From the IMG/VR virus record IMGVR_UViG_3300042471_000767, positions 1-20,497 of that record: 20,497 nt of DNA. One strand, written 5' to 3'. This document shows, piece by piece, positions 19,626-20,497 of the stretch; position 1 is the stretch's first letter; each line of letters begins with the position of its first letter. A program made the position numbers and the translations under genes. The notes under the pieces were generated by a model. The model worked only from the letters and a program-made list of their open reading frames with translations, was not told where the DNA came from and searched no databases. This stretch comes from a virus.

Positions 19626-20293
19626 CAACGCACAACCGTAAAGAAGTATTTGAAGAAACATTAAGCGAATGGGAAAAGTATTTGCCAAGCAACGCTACAA
19701 TTTTTGTAGTTGATGATGCATCTATAACTCCAGTAAAATCTGATTACCGGTTTGAGCAAAATGTTGGAATAGCTAAGGCTAAAAACAAGTGTTTAGAGTT
19801 AGCTGATAAACATGATCACATTTTTCTTTGTGATGATGATGTAAGACCTAAGTCAGGTGACTGGTATAAGCCATATATTAATTCTGGTGTTAATCACTTG
19901 TGCTTGACTTTTGATAAAAAAAGCAACAATGCTATTTATAGCCCATCAATTAGAGTTAGTGGTGAATATGAAGGTTTAATGACCTATACTGCTCCAAATG
20001 GATGTATGCTTTATTTAAAAAATATATGCCTTCAAGTAGCTGGTGGAATGAGACCTGAATTTGGATTATGGGGATTTGAGCACGTAGAATATACTCAGAG
20101 AATATACGACTTAGGATTGACTCCTGAACGATTTATGGATGTTAAAGGTAGTCTGAATTATTTTGATGTATTAGATTGGCGTTTTGCAGTTAATTCTTCT
20201 TTATCAATTAATGATAGAAGAGAAAGCGGTAGAAAAAACTTGAAACTATATGAAGAGTTTTCAAAGCATCCTGAATTTGTAAATTACAAATGA
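19601..20293 (+). CDS. GT2-family glycosyltransferase
   Basis: 230 aa. Residues 1-12 (AVCITTHNR) and 34-42 (IFVVDDAS, D38-D39) give the nucleotide-sugar strand; FLCDDDVRP (D78-D80) is the DxD; a C-terminal GGMRPEFGLWGFEHVEYTQR (148-167) has the acceptor/base region with E160 and E163. It starts 25 nt before the end of the preceding glycosyltransferase, in another frame, and its stop overlaps the next start (ATGA), so it is tightly coupled. Role as for its neighbours: adding a sugar in a virion- or surface-modifying pathway. GT2 is sure; sugar and acceptor are not. Confidence 0.85.
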   Translation: METIAVCITTHNRKEVFEETLSEWEKYLPSNATIFVVDDASITPVKSDYRFEQNVGIAKAKNKCLELADKHDHIFLCDDDVRPKSGDWYKPYINSGVNHLCLTFDKKSNNAIYSPSIRVSGEYEGLMTYTAPNGCMLYLKNICLQVAGGMRPEFGLWGFEHVEYTQRIYDLGLTPERFMDVKGSLNYFDVLDWRFAVNSSLSINDRRESGRKNLKLYEEFSKHPEFVNYK

Positions 20294-20497
20294 GAATATT
20301 CTACTCAAATCCTTTTAGCTTAGACAAAGATATTGGCAAGGCTTACAATGAGTATTTAAGTTGCTTGAATGCAAATGATGAGGATTGGATAGTAATGCAG
20401 GATGGAGACATCATGTATTTAACACCAGATTGGGGAAAAAGAATAGCTGATGCTTTAATTCTTGATGGTGATAAATTTGGATTGGTTGGATGCTATA
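20290..20497 (+). CDS. Partial glycosyltransferase-like protein
   Basis: 69 codons are visible before the window edge. MRIFYSNPFSLDKDIGKAYN is followed by EDWIVMQDGDIMYLT, where D38-G-D40 in a strand/loop context looks like a GT-A DxD, then WGKRIADALI. Coupled to the preceding gene by ATGA at 20290. It is probably a further glycosyltransferase of the same block; the C-terminal part is not seen, so the family assignment is provisional. Confidence 0.65.
   Translation, partial: MRIFYSNPFSLDKDIGKAYNEYLSCLNANDEDWIVMQDGDIMYLTPDWGKRIADALILDGDKFGLVGCY

Noticed and set aside
1-20497. Integrase, att sites, rRNA, riboswitch or insertion sequence
   Set aside because: None of the expected motifs, such as a tyrosine or serine recombinase or long terminal inverted repeats, is visible. 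The tRNA repeat at 1368-1732 is not a clear attachment site as it lies inside the phage operon.

Overview
The window looks like about 20 kb of a tailed double-stranded DNA phage (or prophage) of a Bacteroidota host, most likely Flavobacteriia-like. The evidence is low GC content, start sites without Shine-Dalgarno sequences but with A-rich leaders, several promoter -7 boxes of the Bacteroidota type TAnnTTTG, and a clear HK97-type head module. No integrase, host gene or insertion sequence is visible, so lifestyle cannot be decided. The organism assignment is inference from sequence style and protein families.

Layout. (1) 1-760, plus strand: the end of a rightward operon, with a partial gene and a membrane-anchored protein that could be spanin-like. 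It ends in an intergenic stretch with two hairpins, where it meets the leftward operon. (2) 871-9405, minus strand: a long, tightly packed early operon, mostly joined by ATGA or TAATG stop/start overlaps. In transcription order it encodes two small proteins (one HTH), a short protein, an ERF-family annealing protein, a RecB/YqaJ-like exonuclease, three tandem paralogous small proteins, a triple-HTH protein, an iteron-rich gap (6366-6636), a 735-aa primase-helicase, small accessory proteins (two ending in an SSB-like LPF tail), a PD-(D/E)XK nuclease, many small unknowns, an atypical tRNA-like gene with a degenerate partial copy, a MazG/Nmad1-like protein and a Cys-rich protein. (3) 9406-9780: a non-coding region with five TGTTTTCCACTA repeats that resemble DnaA boxes, next to a GC-rich dyad. 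(4) 9781-11088, minus strand: a lone small gene, then a four-gene operon ending in a gp88-like protein with two tiny membrane peptides, closed by a rho-independent terminator. (5) 11089-11252: a divergent promoter region. (6) 11253-17494, plus strand: small and large terminase, a two-TM protein, portal, Mu-F-like minor head protein, prohead protease and major capsid protein, ended by a strong terminator. (7) 17600-20497, plus strand: a Cys-rich protein, a SAM methyltransferase and three glycosyltransferase-like proteins (the last cut by the window edge), inserted in the structural region.

How it fits together: the primase-helicase, HTH proteins and two repeat clusters point to a replication module. 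ERF plus the exonuclease form a recombination pair. The terminase-to-capsid genes build and fill the head. The glycosyltransferase/methyltransferase block probably modifies the virion or the host surface. The plus-strand genes at both window edges are consistent with a circular or circularly permuted genome with one late and one early transcription direction (inference).

Most interesting points: two related iteron clusters flanking the replication/recombination genes; a nearly identical promoter-like block 3 nt before the start codons of both portal and protease; a tRNA-like gene without U33 plus a 5'-half copy; two distant Cys-rich proteins sharing C-x4-C-x5-C-x-R-[FY]-T; and SSB-tail-like C-termini on two non-SSB small proteins.
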